A DNA stretch of 64,000 bases from Proruminimicrobium sp964487915 (GCA_964487915.1 CAZASN010000001.1:372001-436000); one strand, 5' to 3'. Shown: positions 36,255 to 45,059, counted from the stretch's first letter. Numbers and translations are program-made. Notes: generated by a model not told the origin, from the sequence alone.

Positions 36255-38026
36255 GATTTAATTTTTTTTAATACGTCCGCGGCTATTGCATTATCAGGGT
36301 TTGTTTTAAGGATCATTCCGGCGTATTTTTCCGCGTTGGGCTTGTCGTTTAAATCTTCGTACAGCAATGCCAGATTTTCCAGATAACTTAAGTTTCTTTT
36401 GTCATTTTTTAATAAAAATAAAAGTATGTCAACTGCTTTTTGATATTCGCCTCTTACGGCATAAATTTTAGAAAGCATTATAAACGGACTCGTATTATGC
36501 GGCGCAAGTTCCGACGATTTTTTTGCAAATTCAATTGATTTTGCGAAATCCATTTTATAAAGATAAATATTGCTCAAATTCAAACAGTAAAGGTATTCAA
36601 TATACTTTTCATTTTTATTTTTAAGCGCTTCTAAAAATAGTTTTTCGGCTTCATCGTACTTTTTTTCGGCTGTTAAAATATTGCCCAAATTTAAAATAAA
36701 GTTGTAATATTTAAATTTAGGAGCATATTCATTCATTATTTCTTTTGCTTTCGTGTAATTTCCTGCGGCTATCAGCACCCTTGTAAAACCGTGCAATGTT
36801 TCCGTGTAATCCGGAGAATCAATAAATGCGTTTGCCCAAAAAGATTCGGCATTTTTAAATCTTGAAGAATATATATGCGAATTTAACGCAAAAATTAAAA
36901 ACAGCATAACAAATAAAAAAGTCAGATATTTTTTTGAAACGGGATATACGGAAATAATTTTACCGGTTAATTCGGCTAAAATGATTACGACGGCTACGCT
37001 CGGGGTCAGAAATCTGTGAAATAACAGAGCATAATTTGTTATAAAAAAAGTAGGCAGCAATGACAATATAAACCAAATTGCGGCAAAAAATATGGTTTTT
37101 GTACGAATAAACTTAGTATAGAAAAATACAACCAGCAGAATTAACAGAATAATATTGGTTGTTAATAATTTTGGAGTCAAATGCAGGTTATTTACAATAA
37201 GAGGCAAGTAATCCGGTATTATGAATTTGTAGATGTAAATTGATAATCCTGTTACGGAAACATTTAAAAAATATTTGTAATTCGTGAAATAAGACGGCAA
37301 ATCCGGAGTTGTTATAGACGTCTGTCTTAAAATAAAATAAAAAGTCAGTAAAGGCAAAATTAAAACAAATACTTTTAACATTTGTTTTTTTGAGATTTTA
37401 TAGCCAAAACAATACAGCATCGCGGGCAATACGGGCAAAAGAATAATTGCGGTTTCTTTTGTAAATATTGAAGCTGTCAGCGACAATATAAATAAACATA
37501 AATTTTTCACGGAATTTGTTTCAATGAATTTTAAAAAATATACTAAAGTAAGTGTAAAGAATATTACAAGCAGCGTGTCGTTTCTTGCCGGTATCCATAC
37601 GGGGCACGACATAAATATCGGATGAACAGCAAGCAATAAACAAATGAATTTTACGACTGAAGGATTAAATTTTAATTTTGACGCCAGCAAAAATATGCAA
37701 AAAACGCTCAATATGAAATATAGGATATTTGCGGTATGCGCAACCTTTAAATTGTAACCGAATAATATTGCTTCCGCAGCAAAAGAAATGCTTAAAACAG
37801 GCCTGTAATATGGGAATTCTTTTGAATAATAACAGGATTCAGTAAAAAAATTAGGGATATTCTTAAATTGTGAAATATAAGTTATGTTTTGCTCAATAAG
37901 ATAATCGTCGTCAATATTTGTGTTTTTATAATTAATGCTCGGCGCATAAATAGTAAAAACGACAATAATCAAAATTATCAGAAAAAACAAATTTGATTTG
38001 TAAAATGTATTGATTTTAGGCAACAT
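36251..38026 (-). CDS. Multi-pass membrane protein with C-terminal TPR repeats (glycosyltransferase-like)
   Basis: The first 390 residues hold about nine to eleven hydrophobic segments with a DDDYLIEQN-type acidic loop after the first one, like the first loop of GT-C membrane glycosyltransferases and TMTC proteins. The last 190 residues are TPR pairs (for example YDEAEKLFLEALKN). It may transfer a sugar or lipid-linked glycan to proteins outside the membrane; this is inference. It starts 10 nt after the tmRNA 3' end on the same strand, with no terminator or ribosome site between. Confidence 0.7.
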   Translation of the reverse strand: MLPKINTFYKSNLFFLIILIIVVFTIYAPSINYKNTNIDDDYLIEQNITYISQFKNIPNFFTESCYYSKEFPYYRPVLSISFAAEAILFGYNLKVAHTANILYFILSVFCIFLLASKLKFNPSVVKFICLLLAVHPIFMSCPVWIPARNDTLLVIFFTLTLVYFLKFIETNSVKNLCLFILSLTASIFTKETAIILLPVLPAMLYCFGYKISKKQMLKVFVLILPLLTFYFILRQTSITTPDLPSYFTNYKYFLNVSVTGLSIYIYKFIIPDYLPLIVNNLHLTPKLLTTNIILLILLVVFFYTKFIRTKTIFFAAIWFILSLLPTFFITNYALLFHRFLTPSVAVVIILAELTGKIISVYPVSKKYLTFLFVMLFLIFALNSHIYSSRFKNAESFWANAFIDSPDYTETLHGFTRVLIAAGNYTKAKEIMNEYAPKFKYYNFILNLGNILTAEKKYDEAEKLFLEALKNKNEKYIEYLYCLNLSNIYLYKMDFAKSIEFAKKSSELAPHNTSPFIMLSKIYAVRGEYQKAVDILLFLLKNDKRNLSYLENLALLYEDLNDKPNAEKYAGMILKTNPDNAIAADVLKKIKS

Positions 38027-38036
38027 ATTTTTAAAG

Positions 38037-38426
38037 TGGAGGTGGCGGGAATTGAACCCGCGTCCGAAAATGTTTCAGTAAGACCGCTACAAGCTTAGCC
38101 CGGAATTTTTTCTCGTTTATAAGACTATTTCCGGACAGAACTGTCTCATAAACCAGCGCCGTTAAAATTTTGCGTTAAAATGACGGCACAAGCCGATTAA
38201 CGCTAACCTACTCTTGTCGTTTTATCCCGCCAGTAGGTGTCACGGGTAAAACGCAGCTGACTTAAGCAGCTATTGGCATTGCGCCAAAACCCATAAAGGG
38301 TTTGAGCATGCCGTTAGGAACGATTTGTTTGTCGTTTCTATTTTAGCCGATTTTTACCGAGCCATCGGCCAACTCGGGCTTGCTGTCTTTACCTCTTTCA
38401 TTCCCGTCGAACCCAATTCACCCCCG
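38037..38426 (-). ncRNA. ssrA: tmRNA (transfer-messenger RNA)
   Basis: The minus strand begins GGGGGTGAATTGGGTTCGAC and ends with a tRNA-like T arm (GCGGGTTCAATTCCCGC) and CACCTCCA, which pairs with the 5' GGGGGTG to close the acceptor stem. CCA is not encoded. Pseudoknot PK1 is visible (CCGAG/CTCGG with GCCGAT/ATCGGC, 38377-38346). The tag frame probably starts AAC GAC at 38336 and ends GCT GCT TAA at 38262, giving about 24 residues from NDKQ to GAMPIAA. The stop codon sits in the loop of an AGCTG/CAGCT hairpin, as in other tmRNAs. It rescues stalled ribosomes. Confidence 0.95.
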
Positions 38427-38448
38427 AAAAAAAACAGATAAAGTACAA

Positions 38449-38901
38449 TTATCTCTTGCTTTTAAAGAACTTCTTTATTATTGTAGCACACTCTTCTTCC
38501 AAAAGTCCACCGTAAACTTCTATTTGATGGTTTAATTTCTTTTCTGAAACTATATTGAAAACGCTTCCGCAGGCTCCTGCTTTGGCGTCGTATGCTCCGA
38601 ACACTATTCTGTTTACTCTGGCCCATATTAAAGCTCCGGCGCACATTGCGCAGGGTTCAATTGTCACATAAATCGTACAGCCGTTTAAACGGTAATTTTT
38701 TAATTTTTTGCATGCTTTTCTTATCGCAATGATTTCGGCATGCGCGGTGGTATCGGACGATTTGACGCTTTTATTGTATCCTTTGGATATTATCTTGCCG
38801 TCTTTTACAATTAAAGCGCCGACCGGAACTTCTTGAGAAATGAAAGCTTTCTTTGCGCATTTAAGCGCTTCCCGCATAAAAAAAACGTCGGTTTTATTCA
38901 T
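38449..38901 (-). CDS. tadA: tRNA adenosine(34) deaminase TadA
   Basis: Makes inosine at the wobble position of tRNA-Arg. Zinc and catalytic residues are in TAHAEIIAI (His, Glu) and EPCAMCAGAL (two Cys). The 150-residue length is normal. It overlaps the thioesterase gene by 8 bp on the minus strand and ends 22 bp before the tmRNA 5' end. Confidence 0.94.
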   Translation of the reverse strand: MNKTDVFFMREALKCAKKAFISQEVPVGALIVKDGKIISKGYNKSVKSSDTTAHAEIIAIRKACKKLKNYRLNGCTIYVTIEPCAMCAGALIWARVNRIVFGAYDAKAGACGSVFNIVSEKKLNHQIEVYGGLLEEECATIIKKFFKSKR

Positions 38902-39298
38902 TGGCGTTAATATATTTTTCCAAGAGAACTTTTAAATCCTGCGGTATTCTTATGGGTTTAAATGATCTGTTTACCAAAGGATGTTTGGTTTTCCCGTCGG
39001 CAATCAATTTGTCTGCGCATTTTATTTTATACGAAAAAACAACGCTTGCGTTTTTTAATTCCGAAACAGATGTTTCAATCGTCAGCAAGTCGTCATATTT
39101 AGCCGGAGAATAGTAGTTGCATTCCGCATGCATAACCGGGAAAAATAATCCCAGTTCTTCCATTTGTCTGTACGTAAAGCCGGCCTCTCTCATAAATTCG
39201 CTTCTTCCTCTTTCAAAAAAAACCAGATAATTCGCGTAATACACGGTTCCCATCTGATCCGTATCTCTGTAAGAAACTCTTAAGTTAAACTTATTCAT
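38894..39298 (-). CDS. YbgC-type acyl-CoA thioesterase (hotdog fold)
   Basis: A 134-residue single hotdog domain with the catalytic pattern YRDTDQMGTVYYANYLVFFERGR (Asp and following helix) at 10-32. YbgC-like enzymes cleave short or long acyl-CoA or acyl-ACP and are often linked with the Tol-Pal system; here the neighbours are tadA and fmt instead. A 9-bp gap separates it from fmt. Confidence 0.87.
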   Translation of the reverse strand: MNKFNLRVSYRDTDQMGTVYYANYLVFFERGRSEFMREAGFTYRQMEELGLFFPVMHAECNYYSPAKYDDLLTIETSVSELKNASVVFSYKIKCADKLIADGKTKHPLVNRSFKPIRIPQDLKVLLEKYINANE

Positions 39299-39307
39299 TT
39301 GATTGCC

Positions 39308-40246
39308 TCAATTAAATTTGCTTCCTATATTTAAGCCTGAACCGTTTAGAAAATCACAGGCTGACATCTTTGCTTTGCTTTCGGGCTGTACTTTTTTTAT
39401 AAGAAGGGCGTCTTTGCCGCATTTAACGATAAAACCTGTTCCTTTTTTTACCGATATAATTGAACCCGCCGGAGCATTTGAATCGTCGGCGGCAAATTCG
39501 CATTCGGTTATTTTTAATATTTTGCCTGCCATTTTACCTTCAGATATTAAAGTAAATATTCCGGGCCATAAAAACAACCCTCTGAAAAGATTTCTTATAT
39601 TCTCAGCAGGACTAGACCAGTCTATTTTGCCGTCTTCTTTTTTGAAAGTATGGCAGAATATCGGCTGTCCCGACTGGGGTTCTGCGGCGCATAATCCTTT
39701 ATCAATCATATTAAGTGTGCGGTTCATTACGGATATTCCAAGAGTAACAAGTTTATCAAACAAAGAACATGCCGTATCGTCGGCAGAGATATCAAGAGAA
39801 TCCTGAAGAATTATATGTCCGCTGTCTAATCCTTTGTCTATGAAAAAAGACGTTACTCCGGTTTTTAATTGGCCGTCAATAAGAGCCTGCTGCACGGGAG
39901 AAGCTCCTCTGTATTGCGGCAAAAGAGAAAAATGCACGTTGAAACATCCGAATTTAGGCACAGTAAATACTTTTTCGGGAATAATTTTTCCGAAAGAAAC
40001 AACTACGCCGATATCCGTATTACAACTTTTTATTCTTTCAATGATTTCATCCGTAAATTTTTCAATCTGTATGCAGGGGATATTATTTTCAACTGCGAAA
40101 ACTTTGACGGCCGGCATTTTAAGACGCTGTCCTCTTGACGCCGGTTTATCCGGCATTGTAACAACGGCTGAAATTTTATGATGTTTGTCAATATTTTCAA
40201 GAAATGTTTTTGAAATATCGGCGGTTCCGAAAAATATTATATTCAC
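39308..40246 (-). CDS. fmt: Methionyl-tRNA formyltransferase
   Basis: Formylates initiator Met-tRNA. FFGTADISKTFLENI at the start, VVSFGKIIP near 81, and the catalytic NVHFSLLPQYRGASPVQQAL segment with Asn, His and a later Asp region are present; the C-terminal tRNA-binding domain follows. Length 312 is normal. It overlaps def by 4 bp, a common pairing because Def removes the formyl group. Confidence 0.95.
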   Translation of the reverse strand: MNIIFFGTADISKTFLENIDKHHKISAVVTMPDKPASRGQRLKMPAVKVFAVENNIPCIQIEKFTDEIIERIKSCNTDIGVVVSFGKIIPEKVFTVPKFGCFNVHFSLLPQYRGASPVQQALIDGQLKTGVTSFFIDKGLDSGHIILQDSLDISADDTACSLFDKLVTLGISVMNRTLNMIDKGLCAAEPQSGQPIFCHTFKKEDGKIDWSSPAENIRNLFRGLFLWPGIFTLISEGKMAGKILKITECEFAADDSNAPAGSIISVKKGTGFIVKCGKDALLIKKVQPESKAKMSACDFLNGSGLNIGSKFN

Positions 40247-40752
40247 CAGTCGCCGCCTTTTTTTCTTCTCTTTATTTCCTTTTCAACAAGTTTTCTCTTC
40301 CAAGGCTGAAGATAATCTATAAAAAGTTTTCCGTTTAAATGATCTGTTTCATGCTGAATTGCTTTTGCCAGAAACCCTTGGGCTTCAAGCGTTTTAATTT
40401 TTTCGTTTAAACCGAGATACTGCACGGTTACTTTGTCAAATCTTGTAATATTTTCATATATTCCCGGAAAAGACAGACATCCTTCTTCAGTATTTATTTT
40501 ATTTTCGCCTGATACTATAACGGGATTTATTAAAACCACCGGATCTCTTTTCCCGTTGGGCATTACGTCTATTACGCATATTTTTAAAGGGACACCTATC
40601 TGCGGAGCCGCAAGGCCTGCTCCGTAAAAAGCATACATCGTTTCAAGCATGTCTTCTGCCAGTTGTTTAATGTCTTTTGTAATTTTTTCAACCGGTTTTG
40701 TTTTGTTTCTTAGAATTTGATCGCCGTATTTTACTATTTGAAATTTTGCCAC
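40243..40752 (-). CDS. def: Peptide deformylase
   Basis: Removes the N-formyl group from new proteins. Metal and catalytic motifs are GAGLAAPQIGV, EEGCLSFPG (Cys) and QHETDHLNG (two His and Glu). The GTG at 40752 is chosen as start because AAGAGGT lies about 6-12 nt upstream; two in-frame ATGs further upstream (40770, 40815) would place that site inside the gene. The protein then has 169 residues. Confidence 0.93.
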   Translation of the reverse strand: MAKFQIVKYGDQILRNKTKPVEKITKDIKQLAEDMLETMYAFYGAGLAAPQIGVPLKICVIDVMPNGKRDPVVLINPVIVSGENKINTEEGCLSFPGIYENITRFDKVTVQYLGLNEKIKTLEAQGFLAKAIQHETDHLNGKLFIDYLQPWKRKLVEKEIKRRKKGGDW

Positions 40753-40786
40753 GCAATACCTCTTTATCATCTGAAATAATACGGAA

Positions 40787-40815
40787 ATTATATGAAACAA
40801 ACGGATTAAAATCAA
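40787..40815 (-). promoter_or_regulatory. Promoter of def-fmt-thioesterase-tadA
   Basis: Minus strand TTGATT (40815-40810), 17-bp spacer and perfect TATAAT (40792-40787); predicted start near 40780, giving a 28-nt leader that contains the def ribosome site. Confidence 0.72.
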
Positions 40816-40822
40816 TAGTCTA

Positions 40823-40852
40823 TTGACGATTGTTTTATAAAAATAGTATACT
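40823..40852 (+). promoter_or_regulatory. Promoter of tRNA-Ala
   Basis: TTGACG (40823-40828), 18-bp spacer and TATACT (40847-40852), start near 40859, 19 nt before the mature tRNA. Divergent from the def promoter. Confidence 0.7.
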
Positions 40853-40877
40853 CTCCGCTGTAAATACTTAAAAATAC

Positions 40878-40950
<73 letters not shown>

Positions 40951-40966
40951 TTTTTTTTCTTCGGTC

Positions 40967-41063
40967 TTTTCGTTTTATACTTCGTTGCCAAAACGTTCGG
41001 ATACCTCGGGCTTCGCCCTTTACAGTATACGCTTACATTTTGTCGCCTCGTCTAAAACGAAAA
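40967..41063. repeat. Imperfect palindromic repeat, copy A
   Basis: The element is bounded by perfect 11-bp inverted ends (TTTTCGTTTTA at 40967, its complement TAAAACGAAAA at 41053-41063) and centred on a GGGC-TTC-GCCC hairpin at 41008-41018. The arms between match partly (AAAAyGT, GrATAC). Its right half is shared with copy B, including 27 identical bases (41018-41044 and 41124-41150). Confidence 0.75.
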
Positions 41064-41082
41064 TACAGGTTTGGAAATAGTA

Positions 41083-41170
41083 TCTTTTGTTTTTATCAAA
41101 TGTTCGGATATCTCGGGTTTCACCTTTACAGTATACGCTTACATTTTGTCTCGGTTTAAAACAGAAATAT
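41083..41170. repeat. Imperfect palindromic repeat, copy B
   Basis: A diverged direct copy of the previous element, offset by about 107 bp. The central hairpin reads GGGT-TTC-ACCT, so the closing C-G pair of copy A has become T-A, and the 27-base right-arm core is unchanged. The outer arms are less perfect (TTTTGTTTTTA against TTTAAAACAGAAA). Confidence 0.65.
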
Positions 41171-41329
41171 TTTTTGAAAAAATGACAGTTTTTTGTTTTT
41201 ATGATTGAATATACCGATTAGTTTCACTCCGCGGCTGTTTATAAAGGCATAAAAAATATTTAATAATTCAGTCAGTCAAAAAATTTCTAACATCTCTTTG
41301 CGTTTGGTAAATATAATATGTAAAATAAA

Positions 41330-41358
41330 TTGACGTAAATATATAAATTTGTTAAAAT
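41330..41358 (+). promoter_or_regulatory. Promoter of the sugar-importer operon
   Basis: TTGACG (41330-41335), exact 17-bp spacer and TAAAAT (41353-41358). The predicted start is near 41365, 27 nt before the ATG, with a GGGGGA ribosome site in the leader. Confidence 0.72.
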
Positions 41359-41391
41359 TATCGGCATATTTATTATAATTTTGGGGGATAT

Positions 41392-42690
41392 ATGTTCAGG
41401 AAGTTAATGTTTTTACAGATTTTATTTGTCGCATTGGCGTTGACTGTGTCCGGATGTTCTCAAAAACAAGAACAAAAAACAGATGATAAAAATGTTGTTA
41501 AAGTTTGGCACTGGATGACCGACAGACAGGCCGCTTTTGACAAACTTTCGGAAAAATATTTTAATGAAACAGGCGTAAAAGTCGTTTTTGAAACATATGC
41601 TCCCACCGATGTTTATAAAAATAAAATAACCGCGGCGGCAAGCGGACAGCTTTTACCGGATATATTTAATCCTTTAAGCGATAAAAGAGAACTCGCTTCA
41701 TATATAAAAGCAGGATTTATCGCTGATTTAACCGATGAAATGAATACCGGATGGAAAGATGTTTTCTTTGAAAAATCGTTGGAACAAAACAGATTTGCCG
41801 AAGGCAATGAGTGGGACGTAAAACCCGGTTATTACGGAGTTCCGCTTGATGTCAGCTCTCTTATGATATATTACAACAAAGATTTATTTACTCAAGCCGG
41901 TCTTGACCCGAATAATCCTCCAAAAACATGGGCTGAATTTATAGAAGCAGGTAAAAAATTAAGAGCGGCTAATATACAGCCTTTTGTAAGCGGATTCGGT
42001 GAAGCATGGCTTATAGGAGCTTTTGCCGCGTCTTATCAGTGGGAGTTATTCGGCAAAGAAGGAATTTTAGATACTATAGACGGTAAAGTAGCATATAATG
42101 ACCCCAGATGGGTAAAAATATTCGGACTGTTAAACGAAATGAGAGAGAATAAAATGTTTGCGTCCGGAATGGTTACAATGGTGAATAAAGACGCAGAAAG
42201 AACGTTTGCCACCGGAAGAGCCGGAATGACATTTAACGGTTCATGGGGCGTCAATGTTTATAAGTCAATGAATCCGAATTTGAATTACGGAGTTATGGCT
42301 CCGCCTCAGCTTCCTGACGCTAAATATCCTTTATTAATATTCGGCGGAGACGGTTCGGCTATGTTTGTTAACGCAATGTCTCCTAACAAAGATAAAGCGA
42401 TAGCTTTCTTAAAGTGGCTTACTCAGAGACCTCAGCAGTCTTTTTTGGCTAAAGAAACTTTGAACATTCCTTCAAATAAAGAAAGCGCGCAGGATTTGCC
42501 GGATGTTTTAAAAACATTTTCCGAAAGCATAGCAAATACTTTTGAAAATCTGCCGAAATTGGAAGCATGGCAGGTTGTAAATTACATAAATATAAATCTG
42601 CAGTCCGTTATGATAGGAGAAAAAACTCCGAAACAGGCGGCTGATGAAGTTCAGGCTGAAAAAATCAGACAGGAAAAGGCAAAAAAATGA
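41392..42690 (+). CDS. Sugar ABC transporter substrate-binding lipoprotein
   Basis: A family 1 extracellular solute-binding protein. The signal peptide ends in a lipobox (LTVSGC), so the mature protein is lipid-anchored at Cys22. The 432 residues show the usual two-lobe pattern with VWHWMTD near 41, YGVPLDVSSLMIYYNKDLF near 147 and GRAGMTFNGSWGV near 283, which together line the sugar site. It is the first gene of an import operon and overlaps the permease gene by 4 bp. The sugar is not known. Confidence 0.9.
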   Translation: MFRKLMFLQILFVALALTVSGCSQKQEQKTDDKNVVKVWHWMTDRQAAFDKLSEKYFNETGVKVVFETYAPTDVYKNKITAAASGQLLPDIFNPLSDKRELASYIKAGFIADLTDEMNTGWKDVFFEKSLEQNRFAEGNEWDVKPGYYGVPLDVSSLMIYYNKDLFTQAGLDPNNPPKTWAEFIEAGKKLRAANIQPFVSGFGEAWLIGAFAASYQWELFGKEGILDTIDGKVAYNDPRWVKIFGLLNEMRENKMFASGMVTMVNKDAERTFATGRAGMTFNGSWGVNVYKSMNPNLNYGVMAPPQLPDAKYPLLIFGGDGSAMFVNAMSPNKDKAIAFLKWLTQRPQQSFLAKETLNIPSNKESAQDLPDVLKTFSESIANTFENLPKLEAWQVVNYININLQSVMIGEKTPKQAADEVQAEKIRQEKAKK

Positions 42691-43568
42691 ACATAACGCC
42701 GAAAGAAAAAACAGTTAATATGGTGTTTATACTGCCGGCATTAATTTTGTTTTTGGTATTTAATTTTTATCCGCTTTTGAGAACTTTCCAATTGAGTTTT
42801 TTTCAATGGAACGGTATAGATAAAGAAATGGTTTTTGTCGGTTTTGCGCAATATAAGGATATATTGTTCAATAATCCGGCTTTTTGGAAGTCAATGTTAA
42901 ATGCCGGATATGTTACTTTGCTTGCCCTTACGCTACAAAACGGTTTGGCTTTACTGCTTGCTCTTTTAGTTAACAGACAGATCAGAGGAGAGAACATATA
43001 CAGGGTTATATTTTTTCTTCCTCCGGTTTTATCCGGAGTCGTAGTAGGTTTGATATGGAAATTCGTATATGACGGGAATTTCGGAATTTTAAATCATTGG
43101 CTTATATCGCTCGGATTTGACAATTTCAAAGATTTCGCATGGCTTTCCGAAATTAAAACGGCGTTGTCGTCTGTCGCCATCGTTCATATGTGGAAAGGTT
43201 TCGGTTACGGATTTATTATATTGCTTGCCGGACTTCAGACGATTCCGAATGAACTCTATGAGGCCGCAGAAGTCGACGGGGCGGATAAATGGCAGCAGTT
43301 TAAACATATAACTTTTCCGTGCATGATACCTGTATTTACCATAGTAACGATTTTAACAATATTAGGTTCTATGCAGATATTTGATTTGATATATTCAATG
43401 ACGAGAGGCGGTCCGGCCGGATATACGCATGTTCCGATAACAAAAATATACGAATATATGAGTAACGGCGAATTTGGTTATTCTACGGCTATGGCTATAA
43501 TTTTCGGTATGGTTTTGCTCATAGTTTCATTCGGGCAGTTATATGCAAGTAAAAAATTTAACAGGTAA
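42687..43568 (+). CDS. Sugar ABC transporter permease (MalF/UgpA-like)
   Basis: Six membrane segments in 293 residues and the ATPase-contact EAA loop ELYEAAEVDGADKWQQFKHITFP near residue 190-212. It begins in an ATGA overlap with the binding-protein gene and is followed after 5 bp by a second permease. Confidence 0.92.
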   Translation: MNITPKEKTVNMVFILPALILFLVFNFYPLLRTFQLSFFQWNGIDKEMVFVGFAQYKDILFNNPAFWKSMLNAGYVTLLALTLQNGLALLLALLVNRQIRGENIYRVIFFLPPVLSGVVVGLIWKFVYDGNFGILNHWLISLGFDNFKDFAWLSEIKTALSSVAIVHMWKGFGYGFIILLAGLQTIPNELYEAAEVDGADKWQQFKHITFPCMIPVFTIVTILTILGSMQIFDLIYSMTRGGPAGYTHVPITKIYEYMSNGEFGYSTAMAIIFGMVLLIVSFGQLYASKKFNR

Positions 43569-43573
43569 ATAAA

Positions 43574-44413
43574 ATGAACTTATTTCAAGCAAAAAAAACA
43601 TTAATGAATTCAATAACGCACATAATACTTATATTGGTCGCTCTGACTTGTATATTCCCTGTTTTTTGGATGTTGTCTTCGTCTCTTAAGACGCAGGAAG
43701 AAATATTTACAAAAATGTCTCTTTTGCCCGAAACATGGCAGTGGGGCAATTATGTTGAAGCATTCGTAAAAGCTGAATTCGGAATGTATTTTTTAAACAG
43801 CGTTATTTATACGGTTGTCGGAGTTGTTTGCATTGTTTTTATAACTTCGCTTGCGGCTTACGGTTTCGCAAGACTTGAGTTTTGGGGAAAAAACTTTTTC
43901 TTTTATTTGCTCATATCAACATTGCTGATTCCGATACCGGGAGTTTTTGTGCCTTTGTACTTGCTTTTAAAGAAATTGGCTCTGCTTGATACGAGAACCG
44001 GTCTTCTTTTATGCTATATAAGCGGAGGTCTTGCTTTTGGATTATTTTTGCTAAGATCCTTCTTTGAAGAATTGCCGAAAGAAATAGAAGAAGCCGCTCT
44101 TATTGACGGATGTTCAAGATTTGGTATTTATTGGAGAATAGCTTTGCCTCTGGCAAAACCTGCAATAGCGACGCTTGTTATTTTGAATTGCCTGGCAATT
44201 TGGAACGAGTTTTTATTGGCACTTGTAGTATTGCAAGATAAAGCAAAAATGCCTATACAAAGAGGCTTGATGGTGTTTCAGGGTACTTTTATTACCGATT
44301 ATCCGCTTTTAATGGCAGGATTGACAATAGCGACAATTCCTATACTTATAGTATACCTTCTTATGCAAAAACATATAGTTAAAGGTATTGCCGCAGGCGC
44401 GCTTAAAGGATAA
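43574..44413 (+). CDS. Sugar ABC transporter permease (MalG/UgpE-like)
   Basis: The second half of the channel: six membrane segments in 279 residues and the EAA loop EIEEAALIDGCSRFGIYWRI near 170-190. No ATPase gene follows; a shared MsmX-like ATPase encoded elsewhere is the likely energy source. Confidence 0.92.
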   Translation: MNLFQAKKTLMNSITHIILILVALTCIFPVFWMLSSSLKTQEEIFTKMSLLPETWQWGNYVEAFVKAEFGMYFLNSVIYTVVGVVCIVFITSLAAYGFARLEFWGKNFFFYLLISTLLIPIPGVFVPLYLLLKKLALLDTRTGLLLCYISGGLAFGLFLLRSFFEELPKEIEEAALIDGCSRFGIYWRIALPLAKPAIATLVILNCLAIWNEFLLALVVLQDKAKMPIQRGLMVFQGTFITDYPLLMAGLTIATIPILIVYLLMQKHIVKGIAAGALKG

Positions 44414-44441
44414 TTTTTACTATCGGCAAACGGATGTTGAT

Positions 44442-45059
44442 ATGGCAATAGAAGTTATAGTTTTTGATTTGGGAAAAGTTATTTTTGATTTTGACATAAA
44501 TAAACTGTCGGACGGTTTTCACCTCTCATCAAAAAGTTCAAAACAGGATGTTGCGGATTTAGTCTCCGGACATAAAGATATATTTATAAATTATGAAAAA
44601 GGGACGCTGTCTTCCCGTGAATTTTATAATCAAATGTCATCGCTGCTGAAATTAAATGCGGATTATGACAAATTCAGCGGTATATGGAATGATATATTTA
44701 CGCCTTTTGAAGACATATCGGCCTTTATAAAAATATTATCAAAAAAATATCCTCTTGCAATACTTTCAAACACAAACGACCTGCATTTTGAATATTTAAA
44801 AAATAAATATCCCGAAACTTTTTCATATTTTAAAAATTTTCATTTGTCTTATAAAATCGGGTCAAGAAAGCCGGACGACGAAATATATAAAAAAGTTATA
44901 GATTTTTACAATATAAATCCCGCAAACATATTTTTTACCGACGATCTTGAAAAAAACATAATTCCAGCAAGAGCATCCGGCATAAACGCGTACAGGTTTG
45001 AAGGATTGGAAAAATTAAAAAAAGATTTAAATTCACTCGGAGTCAATTTCGGTTTATGA
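44442..45059 (+). CDS. HAD phosphatase, YihX-like (possible glucose-1-phosphatase)
   Basis: HAD motif I is FDLGKVIFDFD (nucleophile Asp; the second motif Asp is Gly, as in YihX), motif II is LSNTND, then SRKPDDEIY with the Lys and FFTDDLEKNI as motif IV. The pattern follows E. coli YihX, which hydrolyses alpha-glucose-1-phosphate. Start at 44442; an upstream in-frame ATG (44388) lies inside the permease gene and is less likely. Its place after a sugar importer fits sugar-phosphate metabolism. Confidence 0.82.
   Translation: MAIEVIVFDLGKVIFDFDINKLSDGFHLSSKSSKQDVADLVSGHKDIFINYEKGTLSSREFYNQMSSLLKLNADYDKFSGIWNDIFTPFEDISAFIKILSKKYPLAILSNTNDLHFEYLKNKYPETFSYFKNFHLSYKIGSRKPDDEIYKKVIDFYNINPANIFFTDDLEKNIIPARASGINAYRFEGLEKLKKDLNSLGVNFGL

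Larger units (their letters stand above)
40951..41391 (+). other. 440-bp intergenic region without a gene
   Basis: It holds a T-run just after tRNA-Ala, two copies of an imperfect palindromic repeat, and the promoter of the sugar-importer genes. From 41171 to 41329 I see nothing beyond AT-rich sequence. An 84-codon open frame starting inside tRNA-Ala is not a gene. Confidence 0.8.
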
